DNA of 64,000 nt, from assembly GCA_963969495.1 (NCBI GenBank), contig OZ018337.1, positions 86,774,777 through 86,838,776 of the forward strand, written 5' to 3'. The notes under the pieces were generated by a model, which was not told the origin of the DNA, made no database searches, and saw only the letters and a program-made list of their open reading frames with translations. Source of the stretch: Ceratothoa steindachneri. Lineage: Eukaryota; Arthropoda; Malacostraca; Isopoda; Cymothoidae. A program made the translations under genes and the position numbers. Below, piece after piece: positions 1-12,462 of the stretch. Position 1 is the first letter of the stretch. Every line of letters starts with the position of its first letter.

Positions 1-2617
1 AATCGGGGAGGTGCTTTAATTTATATTTGTTCATTTTCTTTGATTAGGATGGATTCAGACAATTTCGAATGATCTTCATAGTTAAATTTGTAGAGAATTT
101 GAACGTTTTTGGATAGATTTGTTGTTTTCTGAATCAATTAGATGTTATTAGGTGTTTAGTTTTTTTATTGATTAAAATTTGTGTTGATCTAGTGTGGTTT
201 GGGGGCTGTTACTAGTATTATATATGTAGTATAGGATTACTTGGAGTCATTGGTTGGAGAGTGGAATTTCGATAATACATGATATTTCTAAGGATTTTAG
301 TCACATTGTTTTCCTGCCTTTCAAAATCTTTGTTAGATATACGTTTATTCGGTGAAGCAGGAATAAATGACGATCAAAATAGAAAATAATATTATTCTAT
401 GTTGTCTATCATGCATATCTTTACTTAAAAAACATTAAAAAATAATAATAAGAATTCTTTCTGAATTAAAGCGCTCGTACAATGCGATTGGCTGTATGTT
501 TGACGCCGTTGTCTCTCGTTCTCGCAATTTTAGAAGAGAGTGTATTTTATAAGATGGATCTTATGAAATATCTTTCAAAAATATTACATAATTTTCTGTA
601 AAGCTATACAATGAGTGATGTAGAAATAAAGTTAGATAAGTGAAAGGTATTGTCTGAGGGTAACTGTAAGGAGAGCACGCCATAAAATTGGGATAAAAAT
701 CTCAGTGCGAGGGTTAAATAAACAGTCAAGTGCGGTTTGCTTAGAGAAACTGATGGTAGAAAAATAACTTTGCTATATACAAAGAAAATATTAATACCAT
801 AAGTAAATAGATGACAATAAATAAAATGAGACCCACGGTAGTGAACGGGAGGGGGTATACAAATGACTCGACAGGTACGAGAGTCCGAGAGAGGATGTAC
901 GGTGATTGCTTCCAGGTGAAAGGGTGGGGAAAGTGCCAATAATAGGAAGACTCACGTAAAGCCTTATTGACTGGAGGCTTGGATACGAGGAAGCAGCGGG
1001 TTGCTGAAAAGTTCTATTTGAAAATTCCATTTTCTTTAACCTTACTGAGAAATGAGTGAGGGTGTACTCTAGAGGAAAACGAAGTCAAAACCTAAGTGAT
1101 TGCTTTCTGTCCGTTCTATCTTTTGTCGGGCGGGAATTCTAGTCTTACGTACAAGCAAGGCCGGGTAGAGGTGATGCGTCGCGTTCTAGCTGGAAGCTGT
1201 TGGGAGGCGAAGCAAGGCGTACGAGACTGTACGTGGCTGATAACCAAGACGGGTCTGTATTGTACTAATTTCCCAAAGCTTTTTCTTCGAAGTATTTATA
1301 CTACCTCGGCGGAAGCGGGACGCCAGGAGCCCCCCAAAAGGGGCCGAAGAGCTCATTAAACTTAGAGCGCAATGGGGGAGAGGATAGTCTCGGCTATCCC
1401 CATAGCCTTGCGCAACGAGCCTTGGCACTGTAGTTCTGGTGCCAATCAGGTGATGAAACGTGAAGATAAAGAAAACCCAACCCTGGTCGTCTGACCGTGC
1501 GAAGTTTTAGTTGCTCCCTTGTGGCCGTATGGGCGTGCAAATGTATTCATCTCAGGTGCCAAGGGTAGACGTTGGGTTTTAGAGGGTGGGGGGTAACCTT
1601 CTCTCTCTGACAGGTATGTTCTTCTTATCTCATTTTTATTCCTCCAATTTTTTGTGGTGTCGTTATTCCGCACTATCTTCGTCTCTTCTGCTTCCTAGAA
1701 ATTATTTGTCTCCAAACGTCTTTCTGCTATCAGGAAAATCATTTACATAATTCTTTTTCCGATACATTTATCTTTTCGTCTCACTCATGCCCATAACTCT
1801 GCCATTTCTTCTTCCACATTTGTCTTGAAAATTACCTTGACACTTCGATTAGTGATATAATATATGATCTTTGGGAGGAAACTCTTTGACCACACTCTTC
1901 CCTAAAAACTGCATTAAATAGAGATGCTTTCTTGACTTGGCCATTACTTACCCAATCATGTTTTTTCTAATCAAAGTAACAAATTTTCATTTGCTTTTTC
2001 CTTCAAACAAAGATATATTTTCTCCTTTTGTACATTCTATATACCGTCGGTCGTTAATCTTTTATTCATTGCACCAGACAAAAGCTAGTTTACCTCGCTG
2101 AGTAGCGCATTTATATGTTTTCTTTTTGTAAGATGAATATATAATTGTTCAATATTAAGATCAATATCTAGGTTTCTACAATTATTATTTAACTATTTTG
2201 AACATTATTCTCAATACTCTATCAGCATTGCTTTGGATTAATATTAAAAAGAAAATTTTACGAATTTTAGGCAATTTGCAATTAAAATAATAATCGGGAT
2301 TCGATTTAATTTCAGGTATTTAAAGCTTGATGAATAATTCTCATCTTTAAAATTCTACCAGTTTTGTATTTATTAAAAAATACTGAAAATTAATACTAAT
2401 TAAATATAATATTAGGTTACTGATGATTAAATGATTGCATTATGTAATAATCAATATCGGAGTTTCTGTCTTGTAATTCCATTCTCCCCAATATGACTTG
2501 CCCTAGTATTTGGGAGAATGCTTACACTCTTACCATTTGCAACACACTGCACAGTAATTTCTCTTTCGCGTTTTTAAATATCGCCAACCAGAGATCTTTT
2601 TGTTTCTTTGTTTTCTT
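1..2617. other. Gene-free AT-rich sequence with a GC-richer patch
   Basis: I see no recognisable gene here. From about 1096 to 1600 the base composition is clearly richer in G and C than the surroundings and short frames are open on both strands, but none has a recognisable motif or a convincing splice context. From 600 to 1030 the plus strand is purine-rich, which by itself keeps minus-strand frames open. The remainder is AT-rich spacer. Confidence 0.5.
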
Positions 2618-2635
2618 TTAAGGGGAGCGTTGAGT
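2618..2635. repeat. Left target TTAA plus terminal inverted repeat
   Basis: TTAA (2618-2621) followed by GGGGAGCGTTGAGT. The 18-bp block is the exact reverse complement of 5383-5400. Beyond these bases the two ends stop matching. Confidence 0.9.
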
Positions 2636-5396
2636 TGCTGGGTCGGCTTGTTAACTAATTGTTCGGTTGATCTGAAACTTTGCTATTATATGTAAAACGT
2701 TATTTTAAAACCTTTTTGTTCTTACAATTATTTGAGAAGTTACATAACAATTTTGCATTTTGGGGGGTTAGGTTAGATTTTTAATTCCTTCAAAAGTTTT
2801 TTATGTATACATATATTTTTTTTTTATAAACATGGCAAATGCGTTTAGAAACAAATGTATGGCCTTATTTTTCTGATTTTCGTTCTAGTTTCGAAATTAA
2901 ATCAAATTTTCAACTTTTATTTTTTTTTACCTGATTTTTTTCAAAAAATCTCAGATACAAAATTTTTGAAAAAAAATACTGCAATTTTGAGGCCGTAGGA
3001 AGATTGTTCATACATTCTTCTTTATTCTGACACTTGTATGGCGAAAATCGCATAAAAACTTTAGAAGAAATTACGTTTGGTAGTGAGCGCATTTTGCAAA
3101 AATAGAAATAGCAGAAAAATGCAAAAGAGGGTTCATACTTGCAAAAGGGGTTTTGACTGCATATTATGCATCCCCACTGTGGCATCATCGGTCATATAAC
3201 TTCTCAGTGAAGGGGGATTTTTGAACAGTGGAGACCCCTCTTCCCTTCACTCCATTATATAACCCTTAGCCTTTGGTTTGGGTTCGAAACCTAAGTCATA
3301 AGAGCAGCACTCAAAAAGCCCCCGCAGCATAATCGGTGGTGTCGGTGTCATCGCAGTGTTTCTTTTTTTTTTTTGCTTACTGGTGTGAGTGAGTGCCGAG
3401 TTCTTTCCTTGTCAGAATGTTCCAGCTGTCTCTTTTTTCTCAGATTCATAGGAGTGCTGATCGGTAACTGTGACAGAACATACCCATTATTATGTCTTAG
3501 CACAGCCAGACCTATGGAGTATTTCGCTGTAGGTAATGACACAAACTTAGTCTTGCTGAGTTTGTTCCAAATTCTTGCATGGAAATACTCATTTGGATTC
3601 TGAGTTATCCCCTTGAGGCACCGACTCAGCAAATCATCTCTGGTCAAATTCATATACACGTTGAGCACAAGTTTCCTGAACTCAGGTGACAATTGGAAAG
3701 AAATTTTCATATTTTTGTGAGAAGGAGGAGTTTCATTTTTAGCTAAAGCTGCATTATAGAAGCAATATGAGTCAGCACCTTCCGGGCACTGATGATGCCT
3801 TGCATTTTCATCCGTACTCGTATCATGGTAATAGCCTCCCATTGCTCTATTTCTCATTTGTTCAGTGGTGGTACCAACAAAGTCTCTGATTGCTTTGCCG
3901 AAATAGAATGTCAACTTATCTATGACTGTGTCTGTCAACTTATTTTTACCTCCCAAGACAGTCTTTTTCCGTTGTTTACCGGTCTTAGTTGTTATATCTT
4001 CGGCTGTGCTTTTCTTTATTAGTCTAAGTCTTGTGCCAAGTCTTTTTGCCACATGGTTTATGCAGTCTTCCTTGCAAACTGTAACATTCGAATAAGGGCT
4101 TTGTCCGTCATTGAGTGCAGTAACTGCATTGAATGCACTGCTGTCTCCATCACTAACAAATGTAACATACCTAAATTTTAGTGCTTGTGATCGTTGCCAT
4201 AGTCTTACAGCCTGTTCCTTCTCCATCGCACCTGCTTTACCATCAAAGTTTTTGGGACAGACCCTTGAGTGCTTCAATTTTTGTTCATTGCTCATAGCCT
4301 TAGACCTTGTACACACGTAGCAAAAATTAGAGAGTACTTCATGGTCTATGACAAAGCCAGTGTGTGCTTCGATGACAGCAGCAGCTCCTATATGTGATGT
4401 ATGACCTCTTTTCATCCAGGTCCCATCGAAAGACACATCAACATCAAGGACTCCCTGGTCATCCGGAAAAATGCCTAACTCTTCATATTTTTGGAAAATG
4501 CAAACTCTAATACCTTCCTGATTTGCAGCATTTCTATCAATAATTTCTTTTCCTATGCAATGCTTATAAGTCTCATACCTGTTTGTGCTGATATATGGCA
4601 AGTTCAACTGCGAACCTGTCAATATGAAGCCACTATACCCTTGTCCAGATGCAAGAGCATTATATACAAGAGCTGATGTGTTCTTCATTTTGTTCTTTTT
4701 ACATTCTTTAGATGTGTCTTTAGTCGAAAAAAGTTCAGTGTCACATAAGGCGCATTTGACATTCACAATGACATCAGAGTCCATATCTACAAATGATACC
4801 TCACCTGCTTCACAACAATCCACACAATAAGATGACGCAACCAATGAACGTAAAGTTTTTTTATCAAGAATAACATTTTCATAATCATCATTCTCGGAGA
4901 TTTTACTGTCTGGAAATAATGCCCTATTTTCATCTATCAAATTCATTCTCTTTTGAAAGGTTGACAAAGTAGCAACAGAGGGTTCACAAACATTTTCGTT
5001 AGCGGCTGTGGAGTTGGATGCAGCTTCGGATTCACGTTTTAGATTTTTGGTCGCTTTTGTTGTTTCTCCACCAACTTTCAAAATTTGACGTAATTGTTTC
5101 TTTCTTCTTGACAAACGACCCATTATAATTATCAACAAAATGCACTGTAATAGCCCTGATTGTCTAACGAACACTGAAATATACAGCAATGATATATTAG
5201 GCGAATCGCGTAGTCAGAAGCTCTGAAATGGCACAAACTCACTCGACCATAACGTATTCAACACTAAATTATAATGGCTTCTGTTCAGTTTTCTTTGAAT
5301 TTTTTCATCAATTTTCTATGAAGAATGGATAAATAATTAAAAAAAAAAAGAAAAAAAAAGTTGAAAATTTTGGGAAAAAATTACTCAACGCTCCCC
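2622..5396 (-). mobile_element. Apparently complete TTAA-flanked DNA transposon, Kolobok-like
   Basis: The element is about 2.78 kb. Its ends are a 14-bp perfect inverted repeat (GGGGAGCGTTGAGT at the left, its reverse complement at the right), and each end is directly flanked by TTAA (2618-2621 and 5397-5400). TTAA duplication is typical of piggyBac and Kolobok. The transposase inside has no piggyBac look; it has a FDGTW...SDGD...NPNE pattern like the proteins that databases label 'Mutator-like transposase', and TTAA targets point to Kolobok rather than true Mutator, which duplicates 8-9 bp. The ends match exactly and the coding frame is unbroken, which suggests a fairly recent insertion. 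The superfamily name is inference; the boundaries are read directly. Confidence 0.85.
3348..5123 (-). CDS. DDE transposase of the TTAA element (Kolobok/'Mutator-like' type)
   Basis: Intact frame of about 591 residues, cutting and joining the element's ends in the nucleus. I chose the Met at 5123 (MGRLSRRKKQLRQ), not the upstream in-frame Met at 5189, because it opens a basic, nuclear-signal-like start, while the 22 residues before it are hydrophobic and look like leader sequence. Counting from that Met: two CxxC pairs at about 100/103 and 124/127 suggest a zinc-binding N-terminal domain; SFDGTWMKRG with Asp 233 and FVSDGDSSAF with Asp 325 and 327 are the likely first and second catalytic acids; a CxxC at 268/271 with Cys 289 sits between them as a probable zinc knuckle; and NPNEYFHARIW with Glu 512 is the likely third acid. 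The tail is lysine-rich and includes four Lys codons encoded by a run of 12 A, a place where slippage could break the frame. No internal stop or frameshift is visible. Family placement rests on motif memory; the exact superfamily is less certain than the transposase call. Confidence 0.85.
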   Translation of the reverse strand: MGRLSRRKKQLRQILKVGGETTKATKNLKRESEAASNSTAANENVCEPSVATLSTFQKRMNLIDENRALFPDSKISENDDYENVILDKKTLRSLVASSYCVDCCEAGEVSFVDMDSDVIVNVKCALCDTELFSTKDTSKECKKNKMKNTSALVYNALASGQGYSGFILTGSQLNLPYISTNRYETYKHCIGKEIIDRNAANQEGIRVCIFQKYEELGIFPDDQGVLDVDVSFDGTWMKRGHTSHIGAAAVIEAHTGFVIDHEVLSNFCYVCTRSKAMSNEQKLKHSRVCPKNFDGKAGAMEKEQAVRLWQRSQALKFRYVTFVSDGDSSAFNAVTALNDGQSPYSNVTVCKEDCINHVAKRLGTRLRLIKKSTAEDITTKTGKQRKKTVLGGKNKLTDTVIDKLTFYFGKAIRDFVGTTTEQMRNRAMGGYYHDTSTDENARHHQCPEGADSYCFYNAALAKNETPPSHKNMKISFQLSPEFRKLVLNVYMNLTRDDLLSRCLKGITQNPNEYFHARIWNKLSKTKFVSLPTAKYSIGLAVLRHNNGYVLSQLPISTPMNLRKKRQLEHSDKERTRHSLTPVSKKKKETLR

Positions 5397-5400
5397 TTAA
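5383..5400. repeat. Right terminal inverted repeat plus target TTAA
   Basis: ACTCAACGCTCCCC followed by TTAA, the exact mirror of 2618-2635. This fixes the right edge of the transposon. Confidence 0.9.
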
Positions 5401-7691
5401 CAAATTTAAAATATATTTCTGTTTCTTTCAACAATGAAAATTATTTATTTTGTGTCTTTTTCTTGACTTCTGTCGCAAGAATCATGAGGAGGTGAATTTC
5501 ATACCGAGAATCCTCTTGGAAATAGGCAGGAATTGGTTCTTCTGAACATGCTGAAGTGAAGCCGGTGCCACTGAACAAAATGACAGAAGAAAGAGCCACA
5601 GAGACGGCATAGGGTGAAAAACTTTGATGTGACGGAGAATGACATCTTTCTTTATTTTCCTCCTCTCGGAAGAGAAATGAGAAAGGGAGTGAAACTTTGT
5701 TGTAAAAGAAAAGATTGTGACAAGGTGAAAACCAGGGAGGTCACTACCGTTGTTGCTGTTGGTTAACCTTCCCTAAACGAGGATTTGGACCCTCGTATGT
5801 ATTTGGAATATGAATAATAAGAATTACAAAGATATATAATTACTCACCTTTTGAGTGCATGAAATGTAATTAAGATTAGATAAGGAGTGCATAGTAAGGA
5901 TTTAGGATTGTATGGGTAACGATATGGGGTATGGGTTAGGAATGTGGAAATAGTACATATAACATATCTTACATCTTTCTGATATTCTTATTGAACTTCG
6001 CAGGACTAAACCCAAATTCGTACTGCCAAACATGCTGCACCTAAAATCGGAGGAAATACAGAGTACAGAATTAAAATAGTAGTGACAGTTGAAATGATTA
6101 TGATTCAAGTAATTCTATATTAATATATATAACCTAGAACTATACTAGTGAAATAATAAGAACTATATAAAATATACTTGAAATCCCCACCTAAGTCTCC
6201 TTTTAAATAAAATTAGTCCCTCGTATGCTTTTCCTGTATTGAGGATAACGGAGAGAAGAAAGGATCAAAGGCCAGGTTAGAATACTTACAAACGTCTTCA
6301 ACCCTCCTGTGTTACTTATTCTATTGCGATATATTTTAGGATTAACGAAATGCGTAATTGGGAAAACCACTAATAATATATATTTTCATGGCAAGTGCGT
6401 CATTTTGAGAATATTAAAATGATTCCAGTGAAATGAACATCTCTCGTTTGAGGATTTTTATTCTCGCTAACGAGGCAATTTCAGTTTAGGAGGAAAATTC
6501 GTCAGGGAAGCTCATCTGCACCTTCTATTTTGAGTCTTTATTTATGCACTAAAAATTTATATCGGGGCGGGTGTGGGGCTCGCTGCCCACCAATTTAATG
6601 CTTTTAGATATTTGGCTTGCATACACATCTTTTCTTTTTTTTTCTTTTGTCCATCCTGCGGTTTATAACAGTTCTCAGAAAGTGCAGAGGATAAAGTTGA
6701 AAATATGGGCCTAGAAACAGAAAGATTTGACTAAGAATTCGCTAGAGTTTGGGAAGCCTCAATTTAATATGGTCTTTTACGGAAAGTGACAAGAAATTAC
6801 AAACTGGAATTATTTATCTTGATTTGATGGCGTAACTGATCCTCAGGCGAGGTTCAGAGTTACATGGAAGACGAGAACTTATCTTCTCGGTAAAAAAGAT
6901 GAGGGAGTTTGAAATGTGGATGGTGGAGGGTGACTTCCATTTCACAAGAGATGAGAGGCGGATAAGAAGTAATGAAAGTGTGTGTAGATAGGTTTGGTTA
7001 TCGGACAGGAATTGGCTGATTTAGGCTTCTCAGAGGAGATTCACAATCTATTTAGATTTTTCTCCTTAGTGTTATCCGGTTTTAAATACGGTAATGTCTA
7101 TTTATAAATCTTTTTGTCAATTTCCTTTAGTTTTGGGATGCCACTTCCACCGTTGTCTTGTTTGCCCTCGCATATCTCTGTCTATGGCATGAGTAAAATT
7201 GTCCACTGTTTCTCTTGTTCTTTATTGCATTCTTTGTGCCTCTAATGGCTGCAGTCAGTTTTTCTACCACCACCGTTTCCCAAATTTCCTTACATATTTT
7301 CCCTGATTTAGATTCTACTCAACCTAACAGTTATATCCCATATTTACTTTGAATTTCCATTACTCTAAAGGGATGAAAACCGTAACTTTCATATCTCTAA
7401 TAAATTCTTACTTAATTTGTGACTCTATCAATGGCATAAATTATCCCCTTTTCCTACTAATCTCCATATTTAATTCAACTCTTTTCCTTTATCCCTAATC
7501 ATTGTTATCTATAATAGGAGCCTCTCATGTCGTTTGTTACCATTCGATTTCGAAATTTCTTCTTTTATTCCTAGGATTAAAATTCTTGCTTGAATTTCAA
7601 GTATTCTTATGCATAAACATTCCCTTGCATATAATACTGTCCTAACCTAATTTTCATTTTTAATCGTTAGCAATTCTACATCTCACTATGT
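5401..7691. other. Gene-free spacer
   Basis: AT-rich sequence with only short, unsupported frames. I see no repeat relation to other parts of the window and no recognisable protein motif. Confidence 0.5.
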
Positions 7692-8035
7692 CGGTCGGTT
7701 GCTCGGTCAATCGCATTTTGCTTTTTATTTGTTTGGTAATATTCTAACAAAATATTAAACCATTATGTTGCTCTACATTCTCTTTCGAATGATTCAATTG
7801 CCAAAGTACTCCCCTACTTATTCGGGGAACTGTTTGGCAATAACATTATAACTCTTCTGCCGATTCTAACCAAATATGAAACCCTTATGTTGTTTAACAT
7901 TATCTTTCTAAAGCTATAATTATCATGGTGCTCCCAAGGTTAATCCGGGAGTTATTGAAAGTTTTAAGGTCGTAAGGTCATAAATAAGAATAAGTGAGAG
8001 CAGGCGACCTTTGGTCAGCAGACCATCTTTCATTT
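7692..8035 (+). repeat. Dispersed repeat with two ~122-bp internal monomers, copy 1
   Basis: Matches 45146-45505 in the same orientation. Each copy holds two diverged monomers. The marker phrase CCTTATGTTGTT (or a near variant) appears about 122 bp apart here, and each monomer ends in a phrase like CCAAGGTTAATCCGGGAG. After the second monomer, a tail around TTATTGAAAGTTTT and a purine-rich stretch is also shared. No coding potential. It looks like a short satellite-type unit spread as dimers. Confidence 0.7.
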
Positions 8036-11000
8036 ATTTGCATTATTCTTCAAAATTTAATGGCCCACATTAGATGTTGCTTAACAAACTATCTCTTTAC
8101 TTTGATGTCAAAATACTTCCAGAGATGTCTTGGCGCATGCGGACAACTCTCAAATTAAATATGGGCTCATCCTTCGATAGATTTACATATGCATTACTTA
8201 ACTTAAAATCATTTTTAAAGAGGAATAGTCATATCTGTTAGTGTAGTTTTGGAATTTTAGCAATAAGTGATGCACATGCAACAGAAATAATCAAAAAAGA
8301 GCCCCAGTTTAAACAGCTCATTATGTAAAATGTAGTGCCCTATTGCTATTCTGTTAAGCTAAGGGGAAATTATCGGCCTATTTATACATTCTCATCAGGA
8401 TTTGCGAAAAATTACATTTACACTGGGTTTGATCTAGAAAAGGAAAAGAGAACTCAAAGTAAGTTTACTACAAAATCAAACATGTGTAGGTAGCTTGGGG
8501 TAATTGGTTCTATGAGAAAAATTCTCCCGCTATGTATTTTTACTCTGATAGCAAAATCATTCTTGTAGTTCACAATTTCAACTCCAAATAATGTTTTTTT
8601 ACGTATTTCATAAGGGTCATAGATAAAAATTCACGCTCCCAAAAGTAATTTTACCAGAAGAAATTGCTATTCATCTAACAGATTATTCTGCCAAAAGGTA
8701 AATTTACCCATACGCCCCATATTTTTTGAATTCCTTTTTTTTCTAACTCAAGTTGAGTTTCTGAGTCATGAAGGGTATATTTGAAGCTTTTATCAAAGTT
8801 CTTTCTAAGAGTACAGAAAAAAAAGGTCATCTGATTAGTGCGAATATTTTAAAACAAAAATACTTACAAATCGTTTCTTTTTCATATATAAAAGCAAATT
8901 TCAATTGGAAAAATAAGCTGCGAGTATCGTTATTTCCATTATTCAATGGAATTGCCTTCAGGCATAGAAAATTAGCATAGATCTGAAAAAATCTAGACCA
9001 AGAGTCAATTATTATGAGATAGGTACTGGAAACCTTTCAATCTTTCTTTGACCAAAACCTGTTCCTGGAGCCACTTAATAATAAGAATTACCTAATCTAC
9101 TAGAAGAGTCTCCTGGAACTATTCAATCCTCTTCAGTAGCGTTATATATATGATTAAGCAGATTAAGTAAGTGTTATTAATACCCACAGCTAACAGCATT
9201 GATTAAAATGATATTGTTAATTTATCTAAAAAATAAAATGGCGAAGATACGCGTGGAAATTCTCATTCTCCGTTTTTTGTTAAAGTGAACGTTAGCTTAT
9301 GCAAAAAGCTTTTGGGAATTTCGCTTTTTATAAAAAGGGATGGTTGCCTAGTGGTATTTGTTGCGCTCCTGAAGAGGGACGAGGAACTCCAGGAAACTTT
9401 TCTAGCGGATTAAGGAATTTGTATTATAACTATTATCTAACCACTTTGTCTACTTGAGGTCTGGGTCAAAAACATTATAGGATTTGACCATTTATCGAAT
9501 AATAAACCGCATTATTTTATAAGTTTCCCATTTCTCCAAAGCATTCTAAAGACAACCCTTTATGATCAATTTACTACTCCACAGACCAATCTCTGTCCCC
9601 AACTTCATATAAATCTCTAAATAATTTTTAGAAAAAGGACAACCAAGTACCTATCAAATTTTTCACTTTCCTTTGCTATGGTTCGAAGGTTATTCTTTTT
9701 TGTGGAGTTTCTGCTTTAAGTTATTCAAGTAGTTAATTACAAATAAAAGTTCACCAGCCCATTTTCAAGATCGATCGAATTACCGGGAAGAATATTTACA
9801 GTTTGATATGATAATTGTTATTTATCGGATTTGACATCCATTTTAAAGAGTTGCAATCATCGCTTTAACATTCTAATAAGTCTTTCCAACTTATCTTCTA
9901 TAAATAAAGGCAATTCAAAGTGAATGCCATATGAGCTTACTTTTCGAAGTCATTTTCATTTTGTTATAATAAGATGTCAAATCGTATAAATTTTAAAGAT
10001 TAAAGCAAAGTATAAATATGTTTGTCCAGATTCTGCCAGTTTCTAATCTTTGTGGGTAGGAAGGCATTTGCACCTATGTACCCATTAATAAGGTAGCTTA
10101 ATTATAGGACAACATAAACAAAAAGAAATCTTCAATATAATCAGTAAGTGACGATCAGGTAACCACTTTCAACCTGCAGCGAGCATGATTTAAAGCCACT
10201 CCTGTTCTAGGCTTATGCAATATAATACCAGTAAATCTCACTGGACAGAATAAGATTTACCAGTAATTATACATTTAGCGTAGCACAATGATTAGATGTA
10301 AACCCCAAAACATCAAATAATAGAAGGTTTTACAAACGTTCAATTTGATTTAAAACTCTTTGGCATCAATTTTTAGTCTCCAAAACGAGGTAAAATAGAG
10401 AGTTGACTCTTTCTCACTACATAAATCATGTAGCTTTAAAGAAGCGATGTAATTTGCAAACCAAATCATCCAATGGAAAATATTTGCAATCCAAATTGTC
10501 AATTTTTCTCCTAAACCTTTATTTTTTAGGTAATGGAAAAGAAGTGGTAATAAATTTATTAAAACCCGATAAGAGGCAAAGCAGTGGCAGAATTAAGAAT
10601 TTTCTGGAGTTATGAGACAATCGCCCATGAAGCATAAGAAAATGTACCATGTTGTCAGGTTTTACAATTTAGAAAGATTGGCATTGATTTTTTTTTAGTA
10701 ACGAGTTTTGCAGAATAAAGATCATACGGAATCAGAAATAGATCAAATTGGACCCCTTTATTGCTCAAAAATAGCAAAAAATGATTTGTTTATGTAGATA
10801 TATATTAGGAATGAATATTATCATTCAAAGCATATGAAGATATAGGATTAATGGATTCTAAAGAAAAAATTGGTGAATTTGCTGACTCCGTACATATTTA
10901 ATGTAGAAAAAAGACTACGAACTAATTATATTATACACATATACATAAACCAAAGGAAATAGTCTCTTAACCTGAAGAAATGAGGTTCGTTTGATAAATA

Positions 11001-12459
11001 TTATATTATATCCTTGTTTATTACTAAGGAAAAAGATTTTTTTTCAGTTACCCCAACGCGATTTTTACGAACCACGAGAAATTATTAAAATGAAGACAAA
11101 AAAATGTCGTTCACGGATGGGTTAGTTCAGGCGGGGGTTTCGCCACTAGGAATGATTTTGGCCATCTTCATCCTCATTTTTCAATGAGATGTAAAATAGC
11201 TGTGTAAAGCTCATGGAAGAAATAAAATATGATGTCCCAACTTTAATTTTAGCTATTTTATTGTTTTTTTCATAATTTATTTTCCCATGATGTGTCCCAA
11301 TAGAAGTGTATTATTACGAATGAAATTAATTTTATATAAGTGACAAATATAACACCATAACTACTATTAATTAAGAAGAAATTGTGTTAGGGATTGAAAA
11401 TCTTGCAGTTCATCTAGGCCCTCCCCAATGAGGAAGTGAAAACGTCAAGGTTTGGAGGCATCTAAGGTCTCTTGCCTCACTTTCCCAAGGGCTCAGGAGA
11501 ACCTATTATCGTACTCCATTTTTTTAACTGATAATAATCTTCTGTTTATTAACACCCTCTATCATCAAACATACTCAAAGGTCCAATTGAGCCAAGGAAT
11601 GTTCTCCCTAGGTTAGGTCATGTGGAGGATTGGTAAAGTGTTCAGGGCAATTATTCACGACAAACAGTAAGAGAATTGTTCCCCTTCAAGTGCGCGTGTT
11701 ATAAAATTATTTAACTATCTATGTAATCACGTGTAATTATGGATTTAATAAATACTAAAATATTAATAAATTGTTATACATGCTTTAATTTCCCCAAGGT
11801 TCAAATAGATAATTAGAAAAGCTAAAGGGAACTGAATAATTCTCTAAGTACATCAAATTCTCTATGACCAACTTATTTTCTAACAGCATAAAAATTAGAG
11901 GGTAAAAAACATTTAAAAATCTTGGGAAATTTCAATTCATGAATAGAGATATTTACATTCTCATATCCAGAAATGTTTGAAGTTGGACTCCTCCAGATTA
12001 AAGTACCGAAGCACATTCATAATTTTTACTTTGTCATTTTTTTCATCAAGATGTTTCGGGAATTTCGGCAACGTCATTATGGAGTAGTGGAGACAAAACA
12101 TTTTATGAAAACATCATATGGACGAAAACATGTAATTATATTTTCCCCTTGCAAGTAGTCGGTAGAAATAAATGGCTCAGAGAGGAGGGGAAATTGGCAT
12201 ATTTGAGCTGTCTTAATGTTATCTACTTTCACAGGCGATTCAGGATGCTAAAAATATATCACACAGAAATAAGGATATGGAGCCAATATTCATAGTAAAC
12301 GCGGATAGATGTTTTTCAAGTTATTTTATTTTGCATTTTGATCCATGTTGGACATTTTGCAGCGGTTTTCATTTCATCATGTAGAAATTAAAAAACCTGT
12401 TATGGGTTCTTTGATATAATTTACCTATTCTCTGCTCTCTTATTTATATATATATATAT
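8036..12459. other. Gene-free spacer
   Basis: About 4.4 kb of AT-rich DNA. Short frames at 8768-8980, 10403-10615 and 11973-12158 have no motif and no splice support. A short stretch at about 9344-9375 resembles the D-arm of a tRNA but has no matching T-arm. Confidence 0.5.
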
Positions 12460-12462
12460 ATA
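12445..12462. repeat. (TA)n microsatellite
   Basis: Nine TA units, at the left edge of the long dispersed repeat that follows. Confidence 0.8.

Noticed and set aside
3278..3292. GGTTCGAAACC, a perfect tRNA B box
   Set aside because: No A box or acceptor stem around it; it lies in the non-coding part of the TTAA transposon.
9344..9400. tRNA D-arm-like text (GGTTGCCTAGTGGTA)
   Set aside because: No T-arm or acceptor stem; too weak for a tRNA or SINE call.
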